Assembly (NCBI GenBank): GCA_027488835.1
Contig: JAIYAW010000009.1
Coordinates: 248,001-312,000 of the forward strand
From: Bacteroidota bacterium
GTDB taxonomy: Bacteria; Bacteroidota; Bacteroidia; NS11-12g; UBA955
Reading direction: 5' to 3'
DNA: 64,000 bases
Part shown: piece after piece, positions 9,211 to 17,661 of the stretch
Position numbering within the stretch: position 1 is the stretch's first letter
Layout of the letters: every line of letters begins with the position of its first letter
Program-made: the position numbers and the translations under genes
Notes under the pieces: model-generated
What the model saw: only the letters and a program-made list of their open reading frames with translations
What the model was told of the DNA's origin: nothing
Databases searched by the model: none

Positions 9211-10896
9211 ATGCAACAGTTTATTGTTTCAGCAAGAAAATATAGGCCAACTACATTTGCCGATGTGGTGGGTCAAAAGCATATTGCTGATACCTTGATG
9301 CATGAAATTACCAATAATAAATTGGCTCAAGCTTTTTTATTTACTGGACCAAGGGGAGTGGGTAAAACCACCTGTGCCCGAATTCTGGCCAAAGTAATTA
9401 ACTCTCAAAACGAGGCTGAAAATCCCAATCAAGATTTTGCATTTAACATTTTCGAATTAGACGCAGCTTCAAACAATTCAGTTGACGATATTCGTCATTT
9501 GGTAGACCAGGTGCGCATTCCACCTCAAGTTGGTAAATACAAAGTATATATCATTGATGAGGTTCATATGTTGTCGAATCAGGCTTTCAATGCCTTTTTG
9601 AAAACGCTTGAAGAGCCGCCATCTTACGCAATCTTTATTTTAGCAACTACAGAAAAGCATAAAATTCTTCCAACGATTTTGAGCCGTTGCCAAGTGTTTA
9701 ATTTTAACCGTATCGAAGCTTCTGATATGGTTGAACATTTGAAAATGATTGCCAAAAATGAAAACATTGAAGCTTCAGAAGATGCATTGCACTTGATTGC
9801 AAGAAAAGCGGATGGTGGATTGCGTGATGCACTGAGTTTGTTTGATCAATTGGTAAGTTTTTCTGGTGGCGACGTTACTTACGCCAAAGCAGTTGAAATT
9901 TTAAGTATTCTAGATATGGATACATTCTTCGCTGTAACTGAGGAAATATTGAACAAAAACATTGCCCAATCATTGTTGATTTTTGACAATGTTTTGAACC
10001 AAGGATTTGATGGCTCTTTGTTTGTGTCTGGAATGGCACAGCATTTTAGAAACCTCATGGTTTGTAAAAATGAAAGCACCCTTAAGCTTCTCGATGTTTC
10101 TGAAGCATTTAAATTGAAATACCTAGAACAAGGTAAGAAATTAGATTTGGGACTGATTATCAATGCCCTGAATTTAACCAACGAAACCGACGAGAAATAT
10201 AAGTTTAGTCGAAATCCTAGGCTACTTGTAGAGCTCATGCTCATTAAACTTGCCCACCTTGCTCAATTTATTGCTGAAATCCCCACTTTGGAGGATATAA
10301 AAAAAAAAATAGCTAATCCTACTTTAGCGGCACCTGCTCCAACACCTGTGAATGTTGTTACAAAAGATAGGGCAGTACCAACCATAAAAGAGGCGATTGA
10401 AACCAAAGTGTCATCTACCCGGCTAGGGAAATTAGACAGGGATTCATTCAAGCAAAGTAAACTTGAAAAAGCTACTCTTGCTGAGGAAGCAACAACTTTG
10501 GAAGCTTCTCAGAATGCCATTTCTGTTGACGATTTAAATCATACAAATAATAAAATTCCTTCCATCCAAGAAATCATGGATGAATATTGTAATACACAAT
10601 CTCAACGCGTAAGTGGGTTAATCAAGTCAATTAGTTATTCTTTGAATAATAGTGATTTGATTTTGACTGTTTCGAGCAAAGCACAGGAACTTGCTGTTGA
10701 AGATTTACGAATTCCGTTATTGCAACATTTGTTAAAAGTTTCTAGAAATACAATTACCAATGTTTTGTGTGTTATGGGAAAGGTTGAAGAAGCCGAAAGA
10801 AGGCCATATACCGACAAAGAAAAACTAGATTTTTTCCTGAAAAAGCATCCTGAATTAAACAAGGCAATTGAAAAATTGCATTTGCGTTTGCTTTAA
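9211..10896 (+). CDS. dnaX: DNA polymerase III subunit gamma/tau
   Basis: ATPase of the clamp loader that loads the sliding clamp and organises the replisome. The 561-residue protein has the AAA+ domain with Walker A GPRGVGKTT, Walker B VYIIDEVHML, sensor 1 ATTEKHK and the SRC Arg finger LPTILSRC. The three-domain clamp-loader core ends near residue 360. A Ser/Ala/Thr-rich linker and a tau-like C-terminal domain of about 130 residues follow. The cysteine-rich zinc module that follows Walker A in E. coli is absent: the segment VINSQNEAENPNQDF has no Cys. The ATG at 9211 is chosen because MQQFIVSARKYRP is the family start; an upstream start at 9163 adds an unrelated leader. No slippery A-run typical of programmed gamma frameshifting was identified apart from an A9 run at about 10301. 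Confidence 0.95.
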   Translation: MQQFIVSARKYRPTTFADVVGQKHIADTLMHEITNNKLAQAFLFTGPRGVGKTTCARILAKVINSQNEAENPNQDFAFNIFELDAASNNSVDDIRHLVDQVRIPPQVGKYKVYIIDEVHMLSNQAFNAFLKTLEEPPSYAIFILATTEKHKILPTILSRCQVFNFNRIEASDMVEHLKMIAKNENIEASEDALHLIARKADGGLRDALSLFDQLVSFSGGDVTYAKAVEILSILDMDTFFAVTEEILNKNIAQSLLIFDNVLNQGFDGSLFVSGMAQHFRNLMVCKNESTLKLLDVSEAFKLKYLEQGKKLDLGLIINALNLTNETDEKYKFSRNPRLLVELMLIKLAHLAQFIAEIPTLEDIKKKIANPTLAAPAPTPVNVVTKDRAVPTIKEAIETKVSSTRLGKLDRDSFKQSKLEKATLAEEATTLEASQNAISVDDLNHTNNKIPSIQEIMDEYCNTQSQRVSGLIKSISYSLNNSDLILTVSSKAQELAVEDLRIPLLQHLLKVSRNTITNVLCVMGKVEEAERRPYTDKEKLDFFLKKHPELNKAIEKLHLRLL

Positions 10897-10991
10897 GTTA
10901 AATTCTGTTCAACATTGTGCTTGTTTTTTGGAATAACAAAAGATTTTTCTTTCTGCTATGCTGCTTTTGACGTTACTTTGTAGAAAGGATT

Positions 10992-12161
10992 ATGCAGGTG
11001 AATTCAAACATCTCTTTTCAGGATACTGCAACAGCATTTGCGCATAAAACCGATAAGGATTTAAGCAGGGCTCGTTTACTTTTTCGTTCATTCGATTATC
11101 CGATTTTGTTGAAGTGGGGACCTGCTTTGGCGAAAATTGCCGTTTCATTGGGATTTAAATTTGTAATTAAAAATACTATTTTTAAACAATTTTGTGGGGG
11201 TGAGAATATCAACGATTGCGTGACTGCAATTCAAGGTTTATCGCATTCCGGCATTGGAACGATATTAGATTATTCTGTTGAGGGAGAAGAAAGCGAAGTT
11301 GTATTCAAACATACTGCTGCTGAAATTAAAAAGACCATCGATATAGCCAAAGGGAATTCAGATATTCCTTTTGCGGTTTTTAAAGTTACCGGAATCATAG
11401 ATTCTCATGTACTAGAAAAGAAATCTGCCAATGACCAATTAAGTCCCTCAGAAGAAATTTTATGGAACAATGGAAGCAAAAGATTTTTTGATGTTTGTGA
11501 GCATGCCAAAAATTGTGATGTAAGGTTATTTATTGATGCTGAAGAGTCTTGGATTCAAGAAGCAATTGATAGGTTGGCAGAGCAAGCAATGTCTCAATTC
11601 AATAGCGAAAAAGCAACTATTTACAATACTGTTCAATTATATCGCCACGACCGCTTGGCATACTTAAAAAAACAGATTGCCGAAAGTGAAGTTTTTCTTG
11701 GTTTCAAATTGGTTCGTGGAGCTTACATGGAAAAAGAAAGAGCACGTGCGGTTGAAAAAGGATATGAAGACCCAATTCAACCAAACAAAGCAAGCACTGA
11801 CAACGATTATAATGCGGCTGTGACTGTTTGTCTTGAAAACCACAATAAAGTGAGTGTTTGTATTGGAACCCATAACGAGAATAGTTCTATGTTGGGAGTT
11901 CAATTGTTGGAGAAACACAATTTGCAACCAAACGACAAAAAAGTTTACTTTTCACAACTTTTAGGGATGAGTGATCATATAAGTTTTAATCTTTCTCATT
12001 CAAAATATAACGTTGCTAAATATGTGCCTTACGGTCCTGTAACAGCGGTGATTCCATATTTAACCCGCAGGGCACAAGAAAACAGCAGTGTGGCTGGTCA
12101 AATGGGAAGAGAATTGGCTTTGATTGACTCAGAAATTACGAGACGTAGCAATGCAAAGTAA
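10992..12161 (+). CDS. Proline dehydrogenase
   Basis: FAD enzyme that oxidises proline to 1-pyrroline-5-carboxylate and feeds electrons to the quinone pool. The product is 389 residues, a monofunctional enzyme rather than the long bifunctional PutA. The TIM-barrel carries the family motifs FKLVRGAYMEKERARA and the C-terminal YVPYGPVTAVIPYLTRRAQE, where the paired Arg residues bind the proline carboxylate. The start lies 11 bases after a -7-like box TTACTTTG (10973-10980). The gene overlaps the downstream ccmC start by 11 bases, so it leads, or is part of, the cytochrome c maturation operon. Confidence 0.93.
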   Translation: MQVNSNISFQDTATAFAHKTDKDLSRARLLFRSFDYPILLKWGPALAKIAVSLGFKFVIKNTIFKQFCGGENINDCVTAIQGLSHSGIGTILDYSVEGEESEVVFKHTAAEIKKTIDIAKGNSDIPFAVFKVTGIIDSHVLEKKSANDQLSPSEEILWNNGSKRFFDVCEHAKNCDVRLFIDAEESWIQEAIDRLAEQAMSQFNSEKATIYNTVQLYRHDRLAYLKKQIAESEVFLGFKLVRGAYMEKERARAVEKGYEDPIQPNKASTDNDYNAAVTVCLENHNKVSVCIGTHNENSSMLGVQLLEKHNLQPNDKKVYFSQLLGMSDHISFNLSHSKYNVAKYVPYGPVTAVIPYLTRRAQENSSVAGQMGRELALIDSEITRRSNAK

Positions 12162-13233
12162 TTCTACGGGATATAAAATTATTAAAATTGGAAGTATAGT
12201 ACTTATACTTTATGTGTTGATTGGTGGGTTGTTTTTGCCATTGAAGACCGGAATTACTGGGGTTAATAACGGACAATTGAAAAGCAATGAATTACAAACG
12301 TTTTCTGTAGATTTATACAATCCGGGTAGCGGTTTTGTTGCAGAAAAAGTGATTTTAAAACATAAGAATTTGGTTTTTCAATCACAAGAAAACCAATACA
12401 ATGAAGCCGGTTATTTAAATACCAAAATCAAAGTGGTATTGGGTGATACCCAGCATTCACAACTTTTTGATGTGTTTGTTTTCGGTTCTTCTAACGTTTC
12501 GCCTAAGCAGTGGATGTATTTCCCAGATGCGGTTTGGATTGAAAAGAGCAAATCAGATACAGGTGCTTCAAACAAAATTGCTTTAAGTAATTTAACCTCA
12601 TTGGTGAAACAAGATGTACAATCTGGATTTCCAAATAGACCTATATTAAATGAGAGTATTCGCAACTTGTTGTATCATGTGCCAATGTGGTTTTCAATGA
12701 TGTTCTTACTATTGTTGTCTGTGATTTTTGCCATCAAATACTTGATGAAAAATCATTTGAGGGACGATTTGTGGTCGGAGAGTTTTATTAAAATTGGAAT
12801 ACTAAACGGAATTTTGGGTTGTGTAACTGGTTCTTCTTGGGCGAGCATCACTTGGGAAAGCTGGTGGCCTAGCGATGATCCAAAGCTAAATGGGGTTGCC
12901 ATTGGTATGTTTATGTACTTGGCATATCTGATATTGAGAACTTCTTTAAAAGACCCATATCAACGTGCCAGAATATCAAGCGTGTATGCCATTTTGATTT
13001 ATCCAATTTTCATGGCATTGATTGCAATTATGCCAAAATTGTCGGCCGATACATTGCACCCAGGTTCTGGTGGAACCGTTGGTTTTAACAAATATGATTT
13101 AGACAATACCTTAAGGTTGTTCTTTTACCCAGCGGTAATTGGATGGATATTGTTTTTTTTATGGATCTCTATTTTGAGATACCGTTTTGAAACAATCAAA
13201 AATAAACAAATAGAAAGAGATGAAAATGAATAA
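12151..13233 (+). CDS. ccmC: CcmC/CcsA-type haem handling membrane protein
   Basis: Inner-membrane protein of cytochrome c maturation that presents haem to CcmE in system I. It is 360 residues. One N-terminal membrane helix is followed by a soluble stretch of about 145 residues, then about five helices. The tryptophan-rich WWD-type loop is WASITWESWWPSDDPKLNG, near residues 230-248, and a His in LSADTLHPGSGG may be a haem ligand. The soluble insert makes it longer than proteobacterial CcmC (about 245 residues); I recall similar inserts in other Bacteroidota. The ATG at 12151 is preferred to 12124 because the membrane helix follows at once. It overlaps proline dehydrogenase by 11 bases and ccmD by 14. 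Confidence 0.85.
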   Translation: MQSNSTGYKIIKIGSIVLILYVLIGGLFLPLKTGITGVNNGQLKSNELQTFSVDLYNPGSGFVAEKVILKHKNLVFQSQENQYNEAGYLNTKIKVVLGDTQHSQLFDVFVFGSSNVSPKQWMYFPDAVWIEKSKSDTGASNKIALSNLTSLVKQDVQSGFPNRPILNESIRNLLYHVPMWFSMMFLLLLSVIFAIKYLMKNHLRDDLWSESFIKIGILNGILGCVTGSSWASITWESWWPSDDPKLNGVAIGMFMYLAYLILRTSLKDPYQRARISSVYAILIYPIFMALIAIMPKLSADTLHPGSGGTVGFNKYDLDNTLRLFFYPAVIGWILFFLWISILRYRFETIKNKQIERDENE

Positions 13234-13471
13234 ATTAAAAGCAGTTATATTAATAATTGATTTAAGTTCAATGAACTTTGTGATTGCAGGTGACTCTTCA
13301 GTTTCAGGTGCAAATGCGGTATCAGATGCTGCAACCAATATGTTGCGTGGCAATGCGAAATTCAATGTTGTTGCAACGGTTCTGGTTTTAATATTTATTG
13401 GAATCGTGCTCTATTTATTTCGTTTAGATAGAAAAATGACCAAATTAGAAAAACAAATCAATCAAAAATGA
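13220..13471 (+). CDS. CcmD-like small membrane protein
   Basis: An 83-residue protein with a hydrophobic segment near residues 8-22 that may act as a signal. A clear membrane helix (VVATVLVLIFIGIVLYLF) is followed by a charged tail RLDRKMTKLEKQINQK. This is the topology of CcmD, which holds the CcmC/CcmE complex together during release of holo-CcmE. Sequence similarity is too low to stand alone; the call rests on size, topology and position between ccmC and ccmE. It overlaps both neighbours by a few bases. A second ATG at 13226 is an equally possible start. Confidence 0.75.
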   Translation: MKMNKLKAVILIIDLSSMNFVIAGDSSVSGANAVSDAATNMLRGNAKFNVVATVLVLIFIGIVLYLFRLDRKMTKLEKQINQK

Positions 13472-13872
13472 AGCCATTACACATTGCACTGTTAATTATT
13501 GCCAGCCTTGGTGTGGCAGCTGTTGTTAGCTTGTATGGCAATACAACTCAAATTGTTTCATTTAATGGCGCTGATTCTTTGGCTAAAGAAAATCCGAACA
13601 AGGAATACCATATTTACTGCAAACTAAACAAAGCGAAACCAGTTCAATACGATCCACAAACAGATCCAAACTTGTTGATATTTTCAGCAATAGATTCACT
13701 GGGGACAGAAAGGATGGTTAAGTACTTAAAACCGAAACCACAAGATTTAGAGCGAGCAGAAAAAATGCTCATCATAGGAAAAAGTGAAGGTCAATATTTT
13801 CACGCAGAAACTATTTTCAGTAAGTGTCCCTCAAAATACGAAGACACACCTGTTAATTCCACAAACAAATAA
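13468..13872 (+). CDS. ccmE: CcmE-type haem chaperone with a CxxxY motif
   Basis: Membrane-anchored periplasmic OB-fold protein that carries haem covalently from CcmC to CcmF. It is 134 residues with one N-terminal helix (LHIALLIIASLGVAAVVSLY), then a beta-rich domain. In classical CcmE the haem is bound through a His in a HxxxY motif near the C-terminus. Here that place reads FSKCPSKYED, giving Cys120 and Tyr124, the CxxxY variant described for archaea and some sulfate reducers. His112 nearby does not fit the motif spacing. Start and stop overlap ccmD and ccmF by 4 and 1 bases, showing tight coupling. Confidence 0.85.
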   Translation: MKPLHIALLIIASLGVAAVVSLYGNTTQIVSFNGADSLAKENPNKEYHIYCKLNKAKPVQYDPQTDPNLLIFSAIDSLGTERMVKYLKPKPQDLERAEKMLIIGKSEGQYFHAETIFSKCPSKYEDTPVNSTNK

Positions 13873-16517
13873 TGCAAACAAAACCTGAAATCATTTCGTT
13901 CGTAGGAGAATGGCTATGGCTAGGAAATCTTGGCCAATTTTTTTCTGTATTGATGTTCGTTACAGCCATTTTATCGGCTGTTTTTTACTTTAGATCAGAG
14001 AGAAATCAAATCGTTGGTGAAGCTAACTTCGCCAGAACCTCTTTTTATATCCATGCATTTTCGGTAGTTGCTGTTTTTGTAATCTTGTTTGCAATTATTT
14101 TCAATCACCGTTTTGAATATTATTACGCTTGGCGACATAGCAGCAAATCACTTCCTGTTTATTACATGATTTCATGTTTTTGGGAAGGACAAGAGGGTAG
14201 CTTTTTGTTATGGTTGTTTTGGAATTCAATCATTGGAATGATCCTTATTCGGGTTTCCGGAAAATGGGAAAGAAGCACCATGGCGGTGGTTGCTTTTGCA
14301 CAAATTGCATTGAGTTCAATGCTGGTTGGCTTCCATTTGGGGGACTTTAAAATTGGAAGTAGTCCTTTCGATTTGCTCCGTGAACAACGTCCAGAGTTTT
14401 TACAGATTCCTATTTTGGGACAATTGGGTGTTGGGAATTATTTAAAGGTATTTACCGATGGAAACGGATTGAATCAGCTTTTACAGAATTATTGGATGGT
14501 CATTCACCCTCCGACTTTGTTCTTGGGATTTTCGCTCGCCATTGTGCCATTTGCTTATTCGATTGCCGCTTTGTGGCGTAAAGATGATAGATCTTGGATT
14601 AATCCTGCATTGATTTGGGGATTGGTTTGTGTGGGTATTTTAGGAACTGGAATCATCATGGGTGGTTTCTGGGCATACGAAAGTTTATCGTTTGGCGGTT
14701 ATTGGGCTTGGGATCCCGTAGAAAACGCGTCGCTGTTGCCGTGGTTAATTATGGCTGCTGCAGTGCATTTGTTATTGATTTCTAAAAATACGGGCCGACA
14801 TATATTTACATCGCATTTATTGGTACAATTGTCGTTTTGGTTGGTTTTGTACGCAACATTCTTAACCCGAAGTGGAATATTGGGTGAAGCCAGTGTACAT
14901 TCATTTACAGACTTGGGATTATCGGGTCAGCTTTTGATATTCTTATTGGGCTTCATTTATTTGAGTTTGGTTTCTACCTTCCCAAGCGAGAAAAGTCAAA
15001 ATAACATGTTGTTGATCGCCTTTTTGGTACTTGTTGCTATTATAGGATTGTCTTACATCATTCCTACAGACAAATCAACGTTAAGCACTGTTTTTCATGG
15101 TGTTGTAAAAAATGGCGGAATTGTAGGGTTTCTCTCTGTCATTGTTTTGTTTATCATCCGTTTGTACAAACGAACGAAAACTGCATTGGGCGATGAACAT
15201 TTGTCGTCAAGAGAATTTTGGATGTTCATGGGTTCCATGTTCTTGATATTGAGTTTGATTCAAGTTTTCTCAGGAACTAGTATACCGGTTTTTAATAAAT
15301 TATTTGGATACAAAACTGGTATTCCGGTAGCCGCAGATTATAACCGAGTTCAATTGTGGATGGCCATGCCAATTATGGCATTGATGGCTCTTGGACAATA
15401 TTTTAGTTACAGAGAATCAAACACGAAAATGGTATTGAAACAGGTGTTTATCACTTTGGCCATTTCTTTGGTGGTGACAATATTGGTAAATCTTAATTTC
15501 AACATTGAAGGATTGAACTTTTTAATATTCTTATTTTTGGCAATTTGGGTCATTGTTGCCAATTTATTTTATTTCAGAAATGGATTGAAATCGAAGGTAA
15601 TTACTTGGGGTGCAAGTATTTCTCACGTTGGATTTGGTGTTTTGTTGGTGGGTGTTTTGGTTTCGTCTGTAAATCAAAAAATCCTTACACGTTCTAATGA
15701 GGGAATTGATATGGCTCCTGAAACCAACGAAAAAGGTCAAACCGATAAAAAGGGAATGGCATTCAACCGTGAGAACAGAATACTTTATAAGGATAAACCA
15801 ATTACCGTTGGAAATTATACTGCCAATTATACCCACAAAGTTGTTGGTATTGGAAAAGATTCAATAGATAAATACTTCCATGTGTTGTTTGTAAATAATC
15901 AAACCAAAGATTCATTTTATTTGACTCCTAAAACGCAAAACAATCCGAAAATGGGATTGTTGGCTGAGCCATCTACCAAACATTATATGTCGAATGACGT
16001 GTTTACACATGTAAACTACGAAAGTGGAATGGATAAAGTAGAACCTTATAGTGGCTTTAAAACTTCGGAAGTAAAAGTAGGCGAGACGTTTATAACGGAA
16101 TCAGGTAAAACAAAAATGACATTGAGGGATATTGAACGTTTCAGTTCTAATCTCGGAGTTGTATTGCGATTGACAGTTCTAGCTGACAGATTGGGCGATA
16201 CAGCTACCATATTTCCTGAGTTTCGAGTGAATCAAGAATCCGGTGCTTTTGAATCAAATCCCGCTGAAAGCAATGAACTTGGATTGATGTTGATGATTCA
16301 GAATATTAAAATTTTAGATCCAGATCCTTCAAAGCAGAATATTGAGTTTAGCATTCAATCAGGGGAGAAAACTCCTGTGAAAGAATATATTGTATTAAAA
16401 ATCATTCAATTTCCTTGGATCAATTTGGTTTGGGCAGGTACCATTATCATGTTAATAGGATTTTGTATTGCGGTATTAAAACGGATTAAAATTCAGCGGA
16501 ATTTGGCTAAATCATGA
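13872..16517 (+). CDS. ccmF: CcmF/CcsA-family cytochrome c haem lyase component
   Basis: Large inner-membrane protein, 881 residues with about 15 membrane helices, that joins haem to apocytochrome c. The WWD signature FGGYWAWDPVENASLLPWL lies near residues 274-292, flanked by conserved His-containing loops (VIHPPTLFLGFS upstream; TFLTRSGILGEASVHSF downstream), as in CcmF/NrfE. A soluble, periplasmic segment of about 200 residues (about 620-845) precedes the last helix. It is the last of four overlapping ccm genes and shares an ATGA with the DUF2520 gene. No ccmA, ccmB, ccmG or ccmH was found nearby. Confidence 0.93.
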   Translation: MQTKPEIISFVGEWLWLGNLGQFFSVLMFVTAILSAVFYFRSERNQIVGEANFARTSFYIHAFSVVAVFVILFAIIFNHRFEYYYAWRHSSKSLPVYYMISCFWEGQEGSFLLWLFWNSIIGMILIRVSGKWERSTMAVVAFAQIALSSMLVGFHLGDFKIGSSPFDLLREQRPEFLQIPILGQLGVGNYLKVFTDGNGLNQLLQNYWMVIHPPTLFLGFSLAIVPFAYSIAALWRKDDRSWINPALIWGLVCVGILGTGIIMGGFWAYESLSFGGYWAWDPVENASLLPWLIMAAAVHLLLISKNTGRHIFTSHLLVQLSFWLVLYATFLTRSGILGEASVHSFTDLGLSGQLLIFLLGFIYLSLVSTFPSEKSQNNMLLIAFLVLVAIIGLSYIIPTDKSTLSTVFHGVVKNGGIVGFLSVIVLFIIRLYKRTKTALGDEHLSSREFWMFMGSMFLILSLIQVFSGTSIPVFNKLFGYKTGIPVAADYNRVQLWMAMPIMALMALGQYFSYRESNTKMVLKQVFITLAISLVVTILVNLNFNIEGLNFLIFLFLAIWVIVANLFYFRNGLKSKVITWGASISHVGFGVLLVGVLVSSVNQKILTRSNEGIDMAPETNEKGQTDKKGMAFNRENRILYKDKPITVGNYTANYTHKVVGIGKDSIDKYFHVLFVNNQTKDSFYLTPKTQNNPKMGLLAEPSTKHYMSNDVFTHVNYESGMDKVEPYSGFKTSEVKVGETFITESGKTKMTLRDIERFSSNLGVVLRLTVLADRLGDTATIFPEFRVNQESGAFESNPAESNELGLMLMIQNIKILDPDPSKQNIEFSIQSGEKTPVKEYIVLKIIQFPWINLVWAGTIIMLIGFCIAVLKRIKIQRNLAKS

Positions 16518-17272
16518 TTTCGAAAATTTACATTGTAGGATATGGAAACTTAGGCAAACATCTGTCGGAGTACTTCTTAGAAAATAATGTGAATTTTGGA
16601 GGAATATTTACAGATCAGCATTTAAGTATTTCTGGGATTGGTGTTTATCGTAAAAGCGAAATAAACACAATATTAAAAGGTGGAGATGTGTTGTTTGTAA
16701 CCACCAAAGATGACGAAATTGTAAGTCTCATTCGTCAAATTGAGAATCCTGAAATTGTTAAAATTTATTGCAGTGGAAGTGTTTCTTTAGAGTCATTTGA
16801 AAACATCCGCAATTGCGGTGTTTGGTATCCATTGTATAGTTTCTCTGGCAATACATCAATTGATTGGAAAAAAGTACCTGTATTTTTAGAATACTCAAAT
16901 GAGTATGTATTTGAATTGCTTTCAAATATATGCGGTCAATTGAATAAATCGTTTCAAGTATTAAATTCAAACCAGCGCAAACAACTCCATTTGGCAGCTG
17001 TTTTTGCCAATAATTTTGTGAATGCCTGTTTCATTGGGGCAAACGAAGTTATCAAAGGGAATGAATCATTGAAATTTGCCTATTTGTTGCCCATTATTCA
17101 GCAAACCATCGATAAAATTTCAGTTGGTAATCCTACTGAAAGTCAAACAGGTCCTGCAAAGCGAAATGATGTATCAACCATGTCTGAGCATTTAAAAATG
17201 TTATCAAATTCTACATCAGAACAAGAATTATATTCAGCCATTTCCAAATTTATTAAACAAAATTTTAGTTAG
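16514..17272 (+). CDS. Rossmann-like/DUF2520 oxidoreductase-like protein
   Basis: A 252-residue cytoplasmic protein. The N-terminal NAD(P)-binding fold is seen in IYIVGYGNLGKHLSEYFLE, with a GxGxxG-like GYGNLG. A second strand FVTTKDDEI is followed by the DUF2520 C-terminal helical domain (QLHLAAVFANNFVNACFIGA, TGPAKRNDVSTMSEHL), which resembles ketopantoate reductase and pyrroline-5-carboxylate reductase-like enzymes. The substrate is unknown. It shares the ATGA overlap with ccmF, but the family also occurs away from ccm genes, so a maturation role is not implied. Confidence 0.82.
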   Translation: MISKIYIVGYGNLGKHLSEYFLENNVNFGGIFTDQHLSISGIGVYRKSEINTILKGGDVLFVTTKDDEIVSLIRQIENPEIVKIYCSGSVSLESFENIRNCGVWYPLYSFSGNTSIDWKKVPVFLEYSNEYVFELLSNICGQLNKSFQVLNSNQRKQLHLAAVFANNFVNACFIGANEVIKGNESLKFAYLLPIIQQTIDKISVGNPTESQTGPAKRNDVSTMSEHLKMLSNSTSEQELYSAISKFIKQNFS

Positions 17273-17276
17273 GGTA

Positions 17277-17307
17277 TTGAAAAATTAAACAATTTGAATT
17301 AAATTTG
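17277..17307 (+). promoter_or_regulatory. Promoter TTG-N20-TAAATTTG
   Basis: TTG at 17277-17279 and TAAATTTG at 17300-17307, 20 bases apart, match both halves of the Bacteroidota primary sigma promoter. The box ends 16 bases before the ATG at 17324. This separates the small downstream gene from the ccm operon. Confidence 0.6.
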
Positions 17308-17323
17308 ATTTTAACTCAATTGA

Positions 17324-17659
17324 ATGACTCAGCAATTGTTATCATCAAAGCCTCAAATTGGCCTTTACGAATACTTTGGTATTGAAGTATATTTCTTGTC
17401 TTCTGATACTCAGCCATTGGTTGTTTACGGCGAATTTCAATCTTGTAAATCGAAGATTATTATTCATTTAGAAAATGGTGTGTATAGTCATTTAACAGTA
17501 ATGACTGTAGAGGACTTTCAGCCACTCGACGCAAAAGCTTTAGATAAATTCACCAAGGTGGTTAGCAATAATTTACCTGATATTATCAGAAGCTGGTCTA
17601 ACCACTACATCTATCGAAAAGATATTCAATTCGAAAAAATCACTAAACCCATTCTCTGA
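17324..17659 (+). CDS. Small protein of unknown function
   Basis: A 111-residue soluble protein with no signal peptide. The pattern IGLYEYFGIEVYFLSSDTQP, then IIIHLENGVYSHLTVMTVED and a helix with IIRSWSNHY, weakly recalls the DUF4160 fold of short toxin/antitoxin-associated proteins. The characteristic PPHVHV motif of that family is missing, so I do not assign it. It has its own promoter just upstream and ends 3 bases before the convergent TonB receptor gene's stop. Confidence 0.6.
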   Translation: MTQQLLSSKPQIGLYEYFGIEVYFLSSDTQPLVVYGEFQSCKSKIIIHLENGVYSHLTVMTVEDFQPLDAKALDKFTKVVSNNLPDIIRSWSNHYIYRKDIQFEKITKPIL

Positions 17660-17661
17660 GT

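Noticed and set aside
9879-10244. Open frame of 121 codons on the minus strand inside dnaX
   Set aside because: Shadow frame with no recognisable features; dnaX is unambiguous.
10299-10312. A-rich run in dnaX as a programmed frameshift site
   Set aside because: The run near 10301 is in the linker, but no pseudoknot or upstream Shine-Dalgarno element was seen and the full-length tau frame continues normally; not enough to claim gamma production.
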